A stretch of DNA of 64,000 nt from Nocardia rosealba (GCF_020216065.1 NZ_JAIWNA010000009.1:124001-188000), one strand, 5' to 3'; positions 25,801 to 34,424 are shown, counted from the first letter of the stretch. The notes: generated from the sequence alone by a model not told the origin. Numbers and translations: made by a program.

Positions 25801-27832
25801 CCACCGTGCTGCCGAACGACGACCGAACGGCCGCGCACACATCGTCGTAGCCCGCCAGTTCGGCTGAAACCTCGTCGAAAGCGCGCGCCACCATGATCAT
25901 GGCGCCCCGGCCGGTGGCCGGTTCCAGCAACCGGGATCGCACGCAGATCAGGCGCGCACCGGCCGCCGGATCGAGCACGCCCGCGACGACGGCCGCTGCG
26001 ATCTCGCCGACCGAATGGCCGAGCACCGCAGCCGGTCGCACCCCGTGCGCCCGCCACATCGCCGCGAGCCCCAGCTGAGTCAGGAAGATCGCGCACTGTG
26101 CCGTCGGGGTGTGGGAGAGGTCGCCCCGGCGCAGCAGATCTTCGGCGCTGCAGCCCCATTCGCTACGGAACACCGGTGACACCTCGGCCACGGCGGCCGC
26201 GAAAGCCGGGTCGGCGTCGATCAGTTCGGCACCCATCCCCGCCCATTGCGCTCCGTGCCCGGAGAACACCCACACCGGATCGTGCGGTGGTGCCGAGCGG
26301 TGGTACTCGGCGGTGACGGCTGCGTCGAGGCCCGCGAGGAGTTCGGCGGTATCACCGGCGAGCACCGCCACCCGGTACGGGAGGTGACTGCGATGCCGGG
26401 CCCGTGTGAAGCACACGTCGGCCGCATCGATATCGGGATGCGATCGTACGGCGGTGGCAAGCGCCCGCAGTTCGTCGCGCAGTCCCCCGGCCGAGGCCGC
26501 GCTGACAGCACAGAGGTGTTCGGCGCGAGGGGAAGTCGTCACCGGCGATACGGGCGGCGCGGCATCGACGATGATGTGACACAGGGTGCCGCCGTAGCCG
26601 TAACTCGCCACACCCGCACGTGCGGTGTGCTCGGTCGACGGCCAGTCAAGGGTGGCGGTGGCCAGGGCGATACCGTTGCGATGCCAGTCGATATCGGATC
26701 GCGGTCCGCTCGTCGTCCGCGTGGGCGGGATCGTCCGATGATGCAGTGCAAGGACGACTTTGACCAGACCGGCGATACCCGCGGCGGCCTCGAGGTGGCC
26801 GATGTTCGGTTTGACGGAACCGATGAGGCACGGTTTTCCCGACGGGCGCGCGGTGCCGAATACCTCGGCCAGCGCGGCCGCCTCGGCCGGATCGCCGGCC
26901 CTGGTCCCCGTCCCGTGCGCCTCGACATAGTCGACCGACCCCGGTGACACTCCGGCGTCCGCGCACGCGGCCCTGGCCAGATGTTGCTGGGCGGGACCGC
27001 TCGGCGTCATGATGCCGCTGGTTCGCCCGTCCTGACGGATGGCGCCGCCGCGCAGAACCGCGAGCACGCGGCGCCCGGCGGCGAGCGCGTCGTCGAGCCT
27101 CTCCAGGACGACGAAGGCACACCCCTCACCGCGACCGTATCCGTCCGCGGCGTCGTCGAACGACTTGGACACCCCGTCGTCCGCGAGCACACCGGCCTCG
27201 GCAAGCGTGACCGACAGCGCGGCGTCGCCCATCAGCATCACACCACCGGCGAGCGCGAGCGGAACGGAACCGTCGCGCAGCGCCGACATCGCCTGATGCA
27301 CCGCGACCAGCGACGACGAACAGGCGGTGTCCACGGCCACGCTCGGGCCGCGCAGGTCGAGCGCGTGTGAGATGCGGTTCGCCGCACCGCACAGCGCGGC
27401 ACCGATACCGGTCCACGCGGTGACGGTCGACGGGTCACCGAGCAGTCTGCGGCCGTAGTCGTCGGAACCGATTCCGGCGTACACGGCGGTGTCTGTCCCG
27501 GTCAACGTGGTCGGGTCGATTCCACTGTGCTGCAAAGCTTCCCAGGCGACCTCGAGTGCCAGTCGGTGCTGGGGGTCCATGTGCTCGGCCTCGGCGGCCG
27601 GAATGCCGAAGAAGGCGGCGTCGAATCCCGCGATGTCGTCGAAATAGGCGCCGGGACGCAGTGCCCGCCGAACTGCGGGCACGTCACGATTGTCCGGCAG
27701 GCGTCCCGGTGGCTGCTCGCCGACGACGGTGCCGCCGCCGGTGATGAGCCGCCAATATGCCCACGGGGAGTCGATGCCCCCGGCGAAGCGGCAACCGATG
27801 CCGATCACCGCCACCGGTGTGTGTCGTGTCAT
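22895..27832 (-). CDS. Single-module type I polyketide synthase, KS-AT-DH-KR-ACP
   Basis: The 1645-residue protein has KS at about 5-425 (Cys171 in DTACSSS, His306 in EAHGTGT, His346 in KPNIGHLEAA), AT at 518-800 (Ser607 in GHSVG; AFHS at 707-710 fits malonyl-CoA), a hot-dog DH-type domain from about 890 (His907 in HPVCGSEIVP; its second motif reads FLDAALSAA with Ser where Gln or His is usual), KR at 1300-1500 (GASGALG 1311-1317, Ser1439, Tyr1452, Asn1456) and an ACP (GFDS, Ser1600). There is no ER, methyltransferase or thioesterase, and no docking region, so it probably acts iteratively alone. This domain order is shared by 6-methylsalicylic-type and by partially reducing synthases. ATG 27832 begins the KS directly. 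Confidence 0.92.
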   Translation of the reverse strand: MTRHTPVAVIGIGCRFAGGIDSPWAYWRLITGGGTVVGEQPPGRLPDNRDVPAVRRALRPGAYFDDIAGFDAAFFGIPAAEAEHMDPQHRLALEVAWEALQHSGIDPTTLTGTDTAVYAGIGSDDYGRRLLGDPSTVTAWTGIGAALCGAANRISHALDLRGPSVAVDTACSSSLVAVHQAMSALRDGSVPLALAGGVMLMGDAALSVTLAEAGVLADDGVSKSFDDAADGYGRGEGCAFVVLERLDDALAAGRRVLAVLRGGAIRQDGRTSGIMTPSGPAQQHLARAACADAGVSPGSVDYVEAHGTGTRAGDPAEAAALAEVFGTARPSGKPCLIGSVKPNIGHLEAAAGIAGLVKVVLALHHRTIPPTRTTSGPRSDIDWHRNGIALATATLDWPSTEHTARAGVASYGYGGTLCHIIVDAAPPVSPVTTSPRAEHLCAVSAASAGGLRDELRALATAVRSHPDIDAADVCFTRARHRSHLPYRVAVLAGDTAELLAGLDAAVTAEYHRSAPPHDPVWVFSGHGAQWAGMGAELIDADPAFAAAVAEVSPVFRSEWGCSAEDLLRRGDLSHTPTAQCAIFLTQLGLAAMWRAHGVRPAAVLGHSVGEIAAAVVAGVLDPAAGARLICVRSRLLEPATGRGAMIMVARAFDEVSAELAGYDDVCAAVRSSFGSTVVSGTRRAVDALADEWVARGIPIRRVDSDLAFHSPSLTPIAEQLAHELTDLEPGPARIPLYTTAFTDPRDPRPRDAAYWATNLAAPVRFADAVAAAGADGHRTFLEISAHPVVAHSLAEIDETYRAVPTLHRQRPQLAAFHTAVGELYRLGARIDWAAMYPEGALVDLPTMRWQHRHYWRHTTEAATAIVGHDPSSATLLGGEPTVVNTTPPVRVWHTYLDRTVRPYPGDHPVCGSEIVPAAILLHTFAAAVPGRRLYDIALRVPVTMEPARHIQVTASAGRLTLSSRTDGAWQTHTTAHYRRATGQTRRSPVLWYRGENLPADFVIDRLAALGVTSMGLHWQIIEAERNDQGLSARVKSTAAAPDSWATFLDAALSAASVVFPGPPVLRMPAHIAECRFPSGPPPAELVLTVTVRAGLRVDADLSDSDGRLLACLTGVRYAEPDIDAESPAATLDLRWQIREPDPGTTAAPGITFSGDDLSLRQAFSGTDGDGIMVCAPRPRTHESVEESVRRMVTELFETARTRRGPWWCVTRGAAEAITPADLAQSALWGAGRALLAEYPDSFAGIVDLPARPTADDLAALRRHLCIPPGSGEDVAAVIDGHVHHLRAVPVQSNPGTSGVRCDPAASYAVLGASGALGAITAQWLVQCGARRLILVSRRAAPRRSNRLQRSLEAQGVTVRTVAADVADRPALAAALDTDAHGLPPLRGVVHAAGTVANVPVADLRPDLVEQGLAAKVAGTLALGALFAPGDLDFLILFSSAGQLLHLPGQPVYSAANAFADGFARHRRALGDSGCRAIAWTSWRGLGMSTSSTAITAELAVHGTADISTEQALRALDGPITAGGANVAVLRVVPHPAHPPLLAGLAPAPAVSPGAGWTALEPADLPAALVTLLRSSVANLLGVSPTEVPLGIALTELGFDSLLSAFLRRELTVLLGQQIPATLLWHHPTIDAAAGALADLLSRSHR

Positions 27833-27902
27833 GCGTCCTCCCGAGCCGGGCGCCGACCGGGAGGTGTCCCGGTCGGCGCGAAAGAGCCTGTGCCGCCGAC
27901 GA

Positions 27903-28469
27903 TCAGGCCAACGGGCCGATGTCGCCGTAGAGCCAATTGCCGGGCGCCTGCGGATCGGGGCTGGTGTAGTACTCGTGCCAGGCATCGAGCAATTCCTCGA
28001 CCGACAGCGAACCGCTGCCGTCGCGGTCGAGCCGCTCGAAGGCCAGCCGGCTGTTCTCGGGCGAGGTGCCGAAGGCGCGCTGGTACTGGAAGAACTCCTC
28101 GGGCGAGACCTTGCCGTTGTTGTCGGCGTCGCACAGCGCGAACAGGGCCTCGGCGAGCGGACGGAAGCCCTCGCGGTACACGTCGCCACTGGCGGCGAAC
28201 TTGCGCAGGCCTTCACGCCATTCGGTCTTGCTGATCAGGCCGTCGCCGTCGGTATCGAACTCGGTCGACACGTTCTCCCAGAAGTTCTGGAAGGCGACCA
28301 GCAGCGCCTGGGCCTTGGGGGAGTCGAACGGCGCGTCGAGATAGGCGATGATGCGAGCCGCCAGGGCGATCACGTCGGCCCGTTCCATCACCCCGTCGCC
28401 GTTCTGGTCGCCGTGGCCGAAGCACACGTCGAACTTGCGGTCGAGCATGTCGGATACCACTGAAGTCAT
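27903..28469 (-). CDS. Four-EF-hand calcium-binding protein (calerythrin-like)
   Basis: A soluble 188-residue protein with four canonical EF-hand loops: DQNGDGVMERAD (21-32), DTDGDGLISKTE (72-83), DADNNGKVSPEE (114-125) and DRDGSGSLSVEE (148-159). Each has Asp at position 1, Gly at 6 and acidic residue at 12. The even spacing and helical linkers resemble calerythrin of Saccharopolyspora and sarcoplasmic calcium-binding proteins, which buffer calcium or act as sensors. ATG 28469 has GAGGTGG eight bases upstream. It lies 70 bases before the PKS and is probably first in that operon; why a calcium buffer travels with a PKS is not known to me. Confidence 0.88.
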   Translation of the reverse strand: MTSVVSDMLDRKFDVCFGHGDQNGDGVMERADVIALAARIIAYLDAPFDSPKAQALLVAFQNFWENVSTEFDTDGDGLISKTEWREGLRKFAASGDVYREGFRPLAEALFALCDADNNGKVSPEEFFQYQRAFGTSPENSRLAFERLDRDGSGSLSVEELLDAWHEYYTSPDPQAPGNWLYGDIGPLA

Positions 28470-28859
28470 TGCTGACACCACCTCGTAAGTAAGGGGAGGA
28501 CACGAACTGTGGAATCCCGCGGCGAAATCGCAAGGGAAGCGGGAGATCTCGAAGTTAGACCGCGGCTATCAGTCGGTGCAATGGTCCAGTTAATGCCTGG
28601 AACGCGGGTCGCGACGTGCTCGTGACACCTAATCGCCAGGCCGCAGCGGGGTTGCCGAACTCGGGACGGCCCTCCCGGGTGATCGGGTTTGGCACGGTTT
28701 TCTGGTGAAGATGGCACGGAAAATTGGGCTCGGCCGCTCGCGGTCCGAATGCGCGGAAAGCGGTCGGAAAGTGGCGAGTTCCCCTGTTATGCTTGTGTTT
28801 TCGCAGCTTGGGAGTTGTCGGCACGGTCGAGCTATCGGGGACAGGCGCGGAGGTGGGGT
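28470..28859. promoter_or_regulatory. Divergent promoter region of the PKS island
   Basis: This 390-base stretch holds no convincing gene. Toward the EF-hand gene, TTGCAC (reverse strand, 28576-28581) and TAACTT (28552-28557) with an 18-base spacer resemble a housekeeping promoter. Toward the AraC gene, TGTTATGCT at 28785-28793 is an extended -10 element. The region between is the likely binding site for the AraC-family regulator, but I cannot identify a clear operator. Confidence 0.45.
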
Positions 28860-30044
28860 ATGCGGATCTATGCGGGTGTGCGCGAAACCGATGAGCGGCA
28901 ACACGGCGGGCGAGATACGCCCGGCGGACACCCGGCGGAACATTCGTCCGGCCGACGCGGCGATGCGGAGCCCGTCCCGTCGGGTTTGTCTGGTTCAGGG
29001 CAATCGATGGGCGAACCACCGCATCGTGAATTCGCGTGCCTGCTCGATACGGCAGGCCGCGGCGGCGGCGGGGGGATCGCCCTGCGCGGGCAGCGGGACC
29101 TGAACCGGCTGGCATTCGGGTGCCGTGTGCGCGCCGACGAGGACTTCACCGCCACCCTCTGGACCCTGAGTACGGGCTCGGTGCTGGTCGCCCGGCTGCG
29201 CACCTCGGGTATCACCGCAGAGCGCGACGGCGGCGCCGTCCATGATCATTACGGCCAGTACCTGCAGTTGAGCCTGGTGATAGATGGCCGGGTCGCCCTC
29301 GAACAACGGGGCGCCCGCTCCGTCGCGGCGTCGGGGCAGGCGTTCGCGGTCTGCCTGGACGCGCCGTTCCGGTCGGTGCTGTCGCGGGGTGAGGCGTGCG
29401 CCGTCGACGTGCTGCACCTGTACGTGTCGATGGGCGCGCTGACCGCCTGGGGTCTCGAGCCCGCCGCGGCGGGCGGTCAGGTGTGGGCGCTGTCCGGCGC
29501 CGCGGTCTCGGCGCTCCTTTTCGCGCGCGATCTCGCCTGCGGCGCAACGAGTCCCGCGCATCTGGGCATCGCCGCCCGGATCGACGAGATCGTCTTCCGG
29601 TCGGCCGTGGTCGCGCTGCTCGAACGCGACCTGGCCGGGGCCGCGATCGAGATATCGACCGAGGACATGCTGCGCCGCCGCGCGATCGACGTCATCGACC
29701 GCGGTTTCACCGACCCGGCCATGAACCCCGACGCGGTGGCGCGACGCCTGCACGTGAGCAGAAGGACGCTGTTCCGCGCCTTCGAGCTGCAGGGCCTGTC
29801 CGTCGCCGGACTCATCCGTACCCGCAGATTGGTGGCCGCCGCGACCGCGCTCAGCGAAAGCTCACGCAGTATCCGCGAGATCGCCGAGACCTGCGGATTC
29901 CGCACGGCCGACCAGCTCTCCCGCGCATTCCGGGCCGAATACGGCGTGCCACCCGCCGCGTACCGCACCGCACGGCGTGCCGACACGCTCACCGCCCGGT
30001 GCGCGCGCCAACCCTTCGTGCACACCACCAGAACCGCGTTCTGA
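28860..30044 (+). CDS. AraC-family transcriptional regulator of the PKS island
   Basis: The 394-residue protein starts at ATG 28860 with GGAGGTGG just upstream. Residues about 80-270 resemble the AraC-binding-like sensory domain, and the last 100 carry two helix-turn-helix motifs: VARRLHVSRRTLFRAFELQGLS and IAETCGFRTADQLSRAFRAEYGVPPAAYR. It is divergent from the EF-hand/PKS series with the whole promoter region between, so it is the obvious candidate regulator. The ligand is unknown. Downstream it ends 20 bases from the convergent FAD oxidoreductase. Confidence 0.88.
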   Translation: MRIYAGVRETDERQHGGRDTPGGHPAEHSSGRRGDAEPVPSGLSGSGQSMGEPPHREFACLLDTAGRGGGGGIALRGQRDLNRLAFGCRVRADEDFTATLWTLSTGSVLVARLRTSGITAERDGGAVHDHYGQYLQLSLVIDGRVALEQRGARSVAASGQAFAVCLDAPFRSVLSRGEACAVDVLHLYVSMGALTAWGLEPAAAGGQVWALSGAAVSALLFARDLACGATSPAHLGIAARIDEIVFRSAVVALLERDLAGAAIEISTEDMLRRRAIDVIDRGFTDPAMNPDAVARRLHVSRRTLFRAFELQGLSVAGLIRTRRLVAAATALSESSRSIREIAETCGFRTADQLSRAFRAEYGVPPAAYRTARRADTLTARCARQPFVHTTRTAF

Positions 30045-30064
30045 TGCGCTACCGCGCGGAGGTG

Positions 30065-31339
30065 TCAGACGCTGTAGCGCAGCGCCTGCTCCGAACGGCA
30101 GATGTCGTCGATACCCGCGACGATCTCCCGCAGCTGCTCCGAGGGCAGGGCCGACGGACGCAGGCGGCAGGTGAAGGTGATGAGGCCGTAGTCGGCGGGA
30201 GTCAGGCCGCGGGCGGCGGCTTCGGCCCGCAGGTACGGCGAGCGCACACCGTAGGTCATCGCGGAGATGACGGTGAAGCAACCGGAGCGTTCCCGGTGCT
30301 CGGAGAACAGGTCGTGCAGGCCGTAGAACACCGAGCCGTAGTTGGCCAGCGGTGCGAACACGCCGACGCGGTAGGCGGGGCCGCGCTCGGAGGAGTTGAT
30401 GACGGTGTCGGCCAGGTATTCGGCATCGCGCATGGTGAGCACCTTGGGCGCGAACATCAGCGCGCCCGCCGCCGCATTGCGTACGGGCATACCGGCGCGG
30501 CCGCCCGCCGCGGAAGCGATGGCGCCCAACGACTTACGGGTGCGGGTGCCGACCTCGCGCCGCGCCCGCAGACCGCGGGTGGGTGCGGTGGGGTACAGGC
30601 TCGACCACTGCCCGAACCGGACCGCACCGAGGGTGACCTGTCCGGTGCCGACGGGGCGGGTGACCTTCAGCGGCGCGGTGTCGACCCAGCGACCCACCTG
30701 CAGCGCCGCGCTGCCGGGGTTGGTGATCTCGGCGGTCGCGTGCTCTACGAAGGAGTCGAAGTCGAGGAAGCGGTCGGCGTCGGTGGTGAGCCAGGTGTGG
30801 TCCTTGTCGACCTCGACCACATCGAGGGTGAGCGCGGTGATGATGCCCGCGCGCCCGCCCGCGCCGAGGATGCGCTGGAACCGTTCGGTGTGGTGGCCAC
30901 GCCCGCAGGTGCCGATCCGGCCGTCGGGGTCGACGTACTCGAGGTCGACGATCTGATCGATGAACATGCCGTAGCGGTGCGAGGCGGTGCTCACACCGCC
31001 GACGGAGGCGAAACCGCCCGCGGTGATGTCGCGGTGGTCGCCGACCACGGGCAGGCCGAGGCCGTGCGCGCCGAGGCGCCGGTCGATCTCCGACAGCTTC
31101 GCTCCGGCCTGCACCCGCACGGTGCGGCGACCGAGATTGATGTCGAGGACCGAGTTCATCTTGCGCAACGACAGCACGCCACGCTGATCGGCCAGCCCGA
31201 ACGAGGACTCTTCGGTCGGTTCGCCGCCACGTACCGTCAGACGTTCGGCTCGATCACGCGAATCACGCACGGTGCGAACGACATCCGCAGTGTCGGTGGG
31301 GAGATATTCTTCGGAGGTGACGGTATGCGGCGTGCCCAT
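30065..31339 (-). CDS. FAD-binding oxidoreductase, VAO/PCMH type
   Basis: A 424-residue flavoprotein with a PCMH-type FAD-binding fold: LTVRGGEPTEESSFGLADQRGV, VRVQAGAKLSEIDRRLGAHGLGLPVVGDHRDITAGGFASVGGVSTASHRYG region (about 75-120), and GAGGRAGIITALTLDVVEV. Covalent flavin attachment is not evident, as there is no clear GGxxxHxxxG histidine motif. Relatives include cytokinin-dehydrogenase-like and DWARF1-like enzymes, with varied substrates. ATG 31339 begins in front of the fold. It is convergent with the AraC gene and may or may not belong to the island; its codon use looks like that of the flanking genes. Confidence 0.78.
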   Translation of the reverse strand: MGTPHTVTSEEYLPTDTADVVRTVRDSRDRAERLTVRGGEPTEESSFGLADQRGVLSLRKMNSVLDINLGRRTVRVQAGAKLSEIDRRLGAHGLGLPVVGDHRDITAGGFASVGGVSTASHRYGMFIDQIVDLEYVDPDGRIGTCGRGHHTERFQRILGAGGRAGIITALTLDVVEVDKDHTWLTTDADRFLDFDSFVEHATAEITNPGSAALQVGRWVDTAPLKVTRPVGTGQVTLGAVRFGQWSSLYPTAPTRGLRARREVGTRTRKSLGAIASAAGGRAGMPVRNAAAGALMFAPKVLTMRDAEYLADTVINSSERGPAYRVGVFAPLANYGSVFYGLHDLFSEHRERSGCFTVISAMTYGVRSPYLRAEAAARGLTPADYGLITFTCRLRPSALPSEQLREIVAGIDDICRSEQALRYSV

Positions 31340-31390
31340 GACCGCATAGCTAACCACAGCGCGGCGATTCTGGCGACGGGTAGTTCCCAC

Positions 31391-32935
31391 CTATTTCCGC
31401 GACGGCGGAAGTTGCTTGCTGAACAGGACTTTTCCGGTCGCGTCGCACAGGTCGACCGTCAATTCCCCGGTGCCGCCGTCGATGCGGACCTCGCCGAAAT
31501 GCTGGTACTCGAGATCGAGCGGCGAGGTGTTCGGCGCCGGGGGCGCGTGCACGAAAACGGCCTCGGGTCCGAAGGTCGGGTCGAGCGGGTTGGGGCCGAA
31601 GGCGCCCGCGTTGAGCGGCCCGGAGACGAACTCCCAGAACTCGTCGAAGTCGGTGAAGTTCGCGCGCGCGGGCGAGTAGTGGTGTGCGGCGGTGTAGTGC
31701 ACGTCGGCGGTGAGCCAGACGACGTCGCGCACCTTGTTCGCCTTGATCGCCGACAGCACCCGGGCGATCTCGGTTTCGCGGCCCGACGGCGCGCCCGGCG
31801 CGGCATTGGCGACGCCTTCGAACGCGGTCTTGCCGTCGGGGACCACCACGCCGATCGGCAGATCGGCGGCGACGATCTTCCAGGTGGCCGTGGACTGCTG
31901 CAAACCATCGATGAGCCATGCCGTCTGGGCCGCACCGAGCACCTGACCCTGGGGCCCGGTGTTGGCGGTGTTGGCGTCTTTGTAGGCGCGCATGTCGAGG
32001 ACGAAAACGTCGAGCAGCGGGCCGTAGGAGATCTTGCGGTAGAGCCGTCCGTCGACGGCCTCGCGCGGCTCGAGCGGCATCCACTCGTGGAACGCCTGCC
32101 AGGAGCGGGTGGCGAGGGTGTCCATGCTGCGCTCGGTGTAACCCTTGTCGGCGGCGACGGTACCGCCGGGCGACCAGTTGTTGGTGGTCTCGTGGTCGTC
32201 CCACTGCACGATCTGGGCGACCGAGGCGTTGAAGCGACGGTAGTTCTCGTCGGTGAGGTTGTAGGCGTAGTTGCCGCGGAACTGGTCGAGGGTCTCGGCG
32301 GGCTGGTTCTTGGCGTCGGCGGTGATATTGCGCCACACCCGGCCGTCGGGCAGCGTCACCGATTCCTTCAGCGCGTTGTCGGCATAGATGACGTCACCGG
32401 AATGCAGGAACAGGTGTGGGTCGCGAGCGGCCATGGTCGCGAAGACCTTCATGCCGCCGACATCGGGGTTGATGCCGAACCCCTGACCCGCTACGTCGCC
32501 GGACCACACCAGCGAGATATCGGCGGGCGCGGTGGGGGCGGTGCGGAACACGCCGCTCAGCGTCTCGGAGGTCGCGCCGTCCTCGCCCTCCAATCGCACT
32601 CGGTAGTGCACGAGCTGCCCGGCGGGCAGGCCGTTCACCCGTACGCGCCCGGTGCCGTCGGTGGCGGGAGTGAGCAGCGGCCCGGTGAACCGCCGCACGT
32701 CGCTGAACTTTTCGGTGGCCGCCGTTTCGACGACCAGGGTGGCGGGACGATCCGAGCGGGCCCAGATCAGCGCGCCGTCGCTACGCGGGTCGCCGACCGC
32801 GATGCCGTGGGTGAGGGTCGGCCTGGCCCGCACCAACCCGGGGCCGGCACCGCAGGCGGCCAGCGCGGGGCCGGTGAGCAGACCGAGAGCGGAGGCGCGC
32901 AGCAGCGTGCGCCGGGACATCGCGAAGTCGACCAT
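31391..32935 (-). CDS. Alkaline phosphatase D (PhoD) family, Tat-exported
   Basis: A 514-residue secreted phosphodiesterase/phosphatase of the PhoD family. The N-terminus MSRRTLLRASALGLLTGPALAACG is a twin-arginine signal with a possible lipobox (LAAC). The mature protein has HGIAVGDPRSDGALIW, LHSGDVIYADN, IVQWDDHETTNNW, VFVLDMRAYKD and WLTADVHYTAAHHYSP, which supply the metal-binding aspartates and histidines of PhoD. Such enzymes release phosphate from diesters and wall teichoic acid-like polymers and usually need calcium and iron. ATG 32935 is chosen because it starts the signal peptide. Confidence 0.88.
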   Translation of the reverse strand: MVDFAMSRRTLLRASALGLLTGPALAACGAGPGLVRARPTLTHGIAVGDPRSDGALIWARSDRPATLVVETAATEKFSDVRRFTGPLLTPATDGTGRVRVNGLPAGQLVHYRVRLEGEDGATSETLSGVFRTAPTAPADISLVWSGDVAGQGFGINPDVGGMKVFATMAARDPHLFLHSGDVIYADNALKESVTLPDGRVWRNITADAKNQPAETLDQFRGNYAYNLTDENYRRFNASVAQIVQWDDHETTNNWSPGGTVAADKGYTERSMDTLATRSWQAFHEWMPLEPREAVDGRLYRKISYGPLLDVFVLDMRAYKDANTANTGPQGQVLGAAQTAWLIDGLQQSTATWKIVAADLPIGVVVPDGKTAFEGVANAAPGAPSGRETEIARVLSAIKANKVRDVVWLTADVHYTAAHHYSPARANFTDFDEFWEFVSGPLNAGAFGPNPLDPTFGPEAVFVHAPPAPNTSPLDLEYQHFGEVRIDGGTGELTVDLCDATGKVLFSKQLPPSRK

Positions 32936-33050
32936 GTCCTGCACCGTGCCCGGTCGAGTCGAACGGGCGGTCGTGTGTACGGCAACAGCCGGTGAACGCT
33001 GCCGGACGGAAAGCCTCACGTCCACCTGGGCGAAAGGAACTGTTCAGCGG

Positions 33051-34424
33051 TCAAAGACCAACGGCGGCAGCGGTTTCGGGGTACCAGCGGGTGCATTCCG
33101 CACGCAACGGGACGGCCGTTCGGAGCTGGCACAGGATGGCGACGCCGCCGAGGAACGAACGCAGCAGGGGAGTGTCGGCCGGTGGCATGGTGAGCTGGCG
33201 CAGGATGTTCGACAGGCTCAGGTCGGTGGCCAGGCGCACCTGCTCACGCAACCAGTCCGCCGACAGCGGGTAGGTCGGCGACATCAGCGCCTCGCGCACG
33301 GGACGCAGACGCTCGGCGACGGTGGCGATGTCGAGGTCGCCGCCGGGGGCGACATAGCCGTGGCGGCGCAGCGCGGCTTCGAGGTCGGCCACGGATTCGG
33401 CGACGACGGCGGCGCCCACGTCACCGGCGACGGTGAGGAACGCGGGCGTCCAGGGCGTGCACGCACCGAAGTCGACCACCCCGAGCCGCCCGTCGGGCAT
33501 GCGCAGGAAGTTGCCGGGGTGCGGGTCGCCGTAGATGAGGGAGGCGCGCGCGGGCGCGGAGAACAGGAAGCGCAGGATGAGTACGCCCAGCCGGTCGAGT
33601 TCGGCCGGTTCGGCACGAGCTATCAAGCGCGACAGCGGGATTCCGTCGAGCCACTCGGTGACCAGCACGTCACCGCGCTGCGCGATCACCCGGCCGACCA
33701 CCACATCCGGATCGTGGCGCAGGGCGGTGCGGAAGTGCTCGAGGTTGGCGGCTTCGCGGGCGTAGTCGAGTTCGGCGCCGATCTCCTCGCACAGTGCCTC
33801 GATCACCGGACGGGTCTCGGCACCCGGCAGCAAGGCGGTGAACAGGGGAGTGGCTCGGCGCAGGACGCTCAGATCCGCCAGCACCGCCTGCCGCGCACCG
33901 GGGTACATGACTTTCACCGCCACCGGTGTGCCGTCGTGCCAGCGGGCCCGGTGCACCTGACCCACCGATGCGGCCGCCGCGGCGCGGTCGTCGAACTCGA
34001 GGAACAGCGAACGCCAGCGGGGACCAAGATGGGTGGCGAGTTCGGTGTGGACGGCGGCGGGCAGCATGGCAGGGGCCGAATCGTGCAGGCGCGCAAGGGC
34101 TCGGCTGTACGGTTCGGCGAGATCGGGGGCGAGCCCGAGTTCGAGCAGGCCGAGCAACTGGCCGAGTTTGGCGACGCAGCCTTTGAGCTCGCCGAGCACC
34201 TGGAAGAGGTGTTCGGCGGTGCGGTGGCGGATCTCGCGCTCCACAGTGGCCGCGTCGCGTCCGGCCGCCCGTCGGCCGATTCCCGCTACGCGTCTGCCCA
34301 TATAGGCGACGGGCACCGCTGCCAGCCTGGTGCCCCGGGCGACCCGGCCGGTGGGCGGCGCCCCGTCGGGCTTGCGGCGGGGAAAACGCACGACACGACC
34401 CGCGTCGAATTCATCTGCGGCCAT
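33051..34424 (-). CDS. ABC1/UbiB-family atypical kinase
   Basis: The 457-residue protein belongs to the ABC1 (AarF/UbiB/ADCK) family. It has the Lys/Gln-rich motif KGCVAKLGQLLG near 80, the Ala-rich loop AAASVGQVHRA replacing a normal P-loop, VAVKVMYPG with the ATP-binding lysine, LDYAREAANLEHFR, and the catalytic/metal segment YGDPHPGNFLRM followed by DFG (GVVDFGAC). Family members act in isoprenoid-lipid and quinone metabolism. ATG 34424 follows a GAGGTGG site. It stands alone between PhoD and Spo0M-like genes. Confidence 0.87.
   Translation of the reverse strand: MAADEFDAGRVVRFPRRKPDGAPPTGRVARGTRLAAVPVAYMGRRVAGIGRRAAGRDAATVEREIRHRTAEHLFQVLGELKGCVAKLGQLLGLLELGLAPDLAEPYSRALARLHDSAPAMLPAAVHTELATHLGPRWRSLFLEFDDRAAAAASVGQVHRARWHDGTPVAVKVMYPGARQAVLADLSVLRRATPLFTALLPGAETRPVIEALCEEIGAELDYAREAANLEHFRTALRHDPDVVVGRVIAQRGDVLVTEWLDGIPLSRLIARAEPAELDRLGVLILRFLFSAPARASLIYGDPHPGNFLRMPDGRLGVVDFGACTPWTPAFLTVAGDVGAAVVAESVADLEAALRRHGYVAPGGDLDIATVAERLRPVREALMSPTYPLSADWLREQVRLATDLSLSNILRQLTMPPADTPLLRSFLGGVAILCQLRTAVPLRAECTRWYPETAAAVGL

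Noticed and set aside
27833..28216. N-terminal extension that would join the PKS to the EF-hand region
   Set aside because: The extra 128 codons overlap the EF-hand gene in another frame and show no domain. The KS begins directly at ATG 27832.
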